Below are positions 63,357-64,000 of a stretch of 64,000 nt of DNA, in pieces. The notes beneath the pieces are model-generated. The model saw only the letters and a list, made by a program, of their open reading frames with translations, was not told the origin of the DNA and did no database searches. The stretch's first letter is position 1. Each line of letters starts with the position of its first letter. The stretch is from assembly GCF_004138285.1 (NCBI RefSeq), contig NZ_SCFN01000012.1:1-64000 (forward strand), given 5' to 3'. The DNA comes from Gottfriedia acidiceleris. Its GTDB lineage: Bacteria; Bacillota; Bacilli; Bacillales; Bacillaceae_G. A program made the position numbers and the translations under genes.

Positions 63357-64000
63357 ATGAGAATTGATAAAATTTTAGCCAATATGGGATATGGCAGTAG
63401 AAAAGAAGTAAAGTCTCTACTAAAACAAGGTGTTGTAAAAGTTGGAGATAATATTGTAAAAAGTCCAAAAGAGCATGTTGATATTGAACAGCAGGTTGTA
63501 ACGGTAAATGGTGAAGTAGTGGAGTATAAAGAGTTTGTTTATTTAATGATGAACAAACCACCAGGTGTTATATCTGCCACAGAAGATTCTGAGCATGAAA
63601 CTGTAATCGGATTATTAGAATATGAAGATATCATTTTCGAGCCATTTCCAGTTGGACGTTTAGATAAAGATACTGAAGGATTGTTATTAATAACGAATGA
63701 TGGTCATTTGGCACATCAATTACTTTCTCCTAAAAAACACGTACCAAAGAAATATTATGCAACGATTGATGGAGTAGTAACCGAAACTGACATTAAAGCA
63801 TTTGAAAAAGGCGTAACACTAGAGGATGGTTATTTAACGAAACCTGGTTATCTTACTATTCTTAAATCCGGAGAAGAATCTGAGATCGAATTAGTTATTA
63901 TGGAAGGTAAATTCCATCAAGTAAAAAGAATGTTTGAAGCAGTAGGAAAGAAAGTTACTTATTTAAAAAGGCTAGAGATGGGTCCTTTAAAGTTAGATGA
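63357..64000 (+). CDS. RsuA/RluB-type pseudouridine synthase (3' end outside window)
   Basis: Runs off the window after 214 codons without a stop. It has an S4-like RNA-binding N-terminus (MRIDKILANMGYGSRKEVK), LMMNKPPGVISATED, and the catalytic Asp in PVGRLDKDTEGLLLITNDG, then GKFHQVKRMFEAVG. The family modifies a uridine in 16S or 23S rRNA; B. subtilis YtzG is the likely counterpart. ATG 63357 follows AAAAGGTGCTAATTA. Confidence 0.92.
   Translation, partial: MRIDKILANMGYGSRKEVKSLLKQGVVKVGDNIVKSPKEHVDIEQQVVTVNGEVVEYKEFVYLMMNKPPGVISATEDSEHETVIGLLEYEDIIFEPFPVGRLDKDTEGLLLITNDGHLAHQLLSPKKHVPKKYYATIDGVVTETDIKAFEKGVTLEDGYLTKPGYLTILKSGEESEIELVIMEGKFHQVKRMFEAVGKKVTYLKRLEMGPLKLD

Overview
The window looks like chromosome of an AT-rich, spore-forming Bacillaceae species (Bacillus or a close relative; the genus is a guess). 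The evidence is gene content and order typical of Bacillus: a glg operon, a complete menFDHBEC cluster, the divergent pckA/metK pair with a SAM riboswitch, a T-box in front of leuS, sporulation-linked genes (yteA, a gamma-SASP-like gene) and strong AGGAGG ribosome binding sites. It is mostly core chromosome; I see no prophage, insertion sequence, plasmid origin or CRISPR array.

Layout. 1-460: end of a tRNA array (Gly partial, Ile, Asn, Ser, Glu) closed by a terminator, then a decayed reverse-strand gene. 1.2-2.7 kb: adaA translationally coupled to a DMT-family exporter. 3.3-11.3 kb: glycogen operon glgB-glgC-glgD-glgA-glgP with tightly packed starts and a CcpA-type cre site upstream. 11.4-15.2 kb: lipase, AIM24-like protein, cold-shock protein with a long leader, TspO, YteA. 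15.2-23.9 kb: menaquinone synthesis, menA divergent from menF-menD-menH-menB-menE-menC. 24-29.6 kb: yidD, a YtzI-like small gene, ytkD, an ABC importer of the SsuABC/NMT1 type, and an Rrf2 regulator divergent from an AhpD-like gene. 29.9-33.3 kb: pckA and metK. 33.5-41.7 kb: accessory metabolic and stress genes, including a GH-A-like glycosidase divergent from a MarR regulator, a deaminase behind a purine riboswitch of the adenine type, a broken DinB gene, a FosB-type thiol transferase, and a pirin/OsmC pair behind two identical operator-like palindromes. 41.8-44.9 kb: polyamine genes, speD coupled to a single ORF that fuses a PLP-dependent amino-acid decarboxylase to spermidine synthase. 45-54 kb: glycosyltransferase/PAP2 pair, gamma-carbonic anhydrase, terpene synthase YtpB, CPA2 antiporter, a His-rich secreted protein and the tRNA-modification pair mnmL-mnmM. 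54-64 kb: ytzC, MFS transporter, T-box/leuS, rhodanese, YtfP, a MurJ-like flippase and a truncated RsuA-type pseudouridine synthase.

How it works together. Several loci carry visible control devices: cre (glg), a CcpN-like box (pckA), a SAM riboswitch (metK), an adenine-type riboswitch (mtaD-like), a leucine T-box (leuS), and palindromes next to marR and the pirin gene. The most noteworthy points are the decarboxylase-SpeE fusion, which keeps a full internal Shine-Dalgarno and start codon for SpeE; a 13-bp tandem duplication that breaks a DinB gene; the adenine-type riboswitch whose pairing predicts an ON switch; and repeat families: three copies of a ~125-bp element, each about 5 nt after a terminator, two opposite copies of a ~130-bp palindromic element, and a 21-bp minisatellite.
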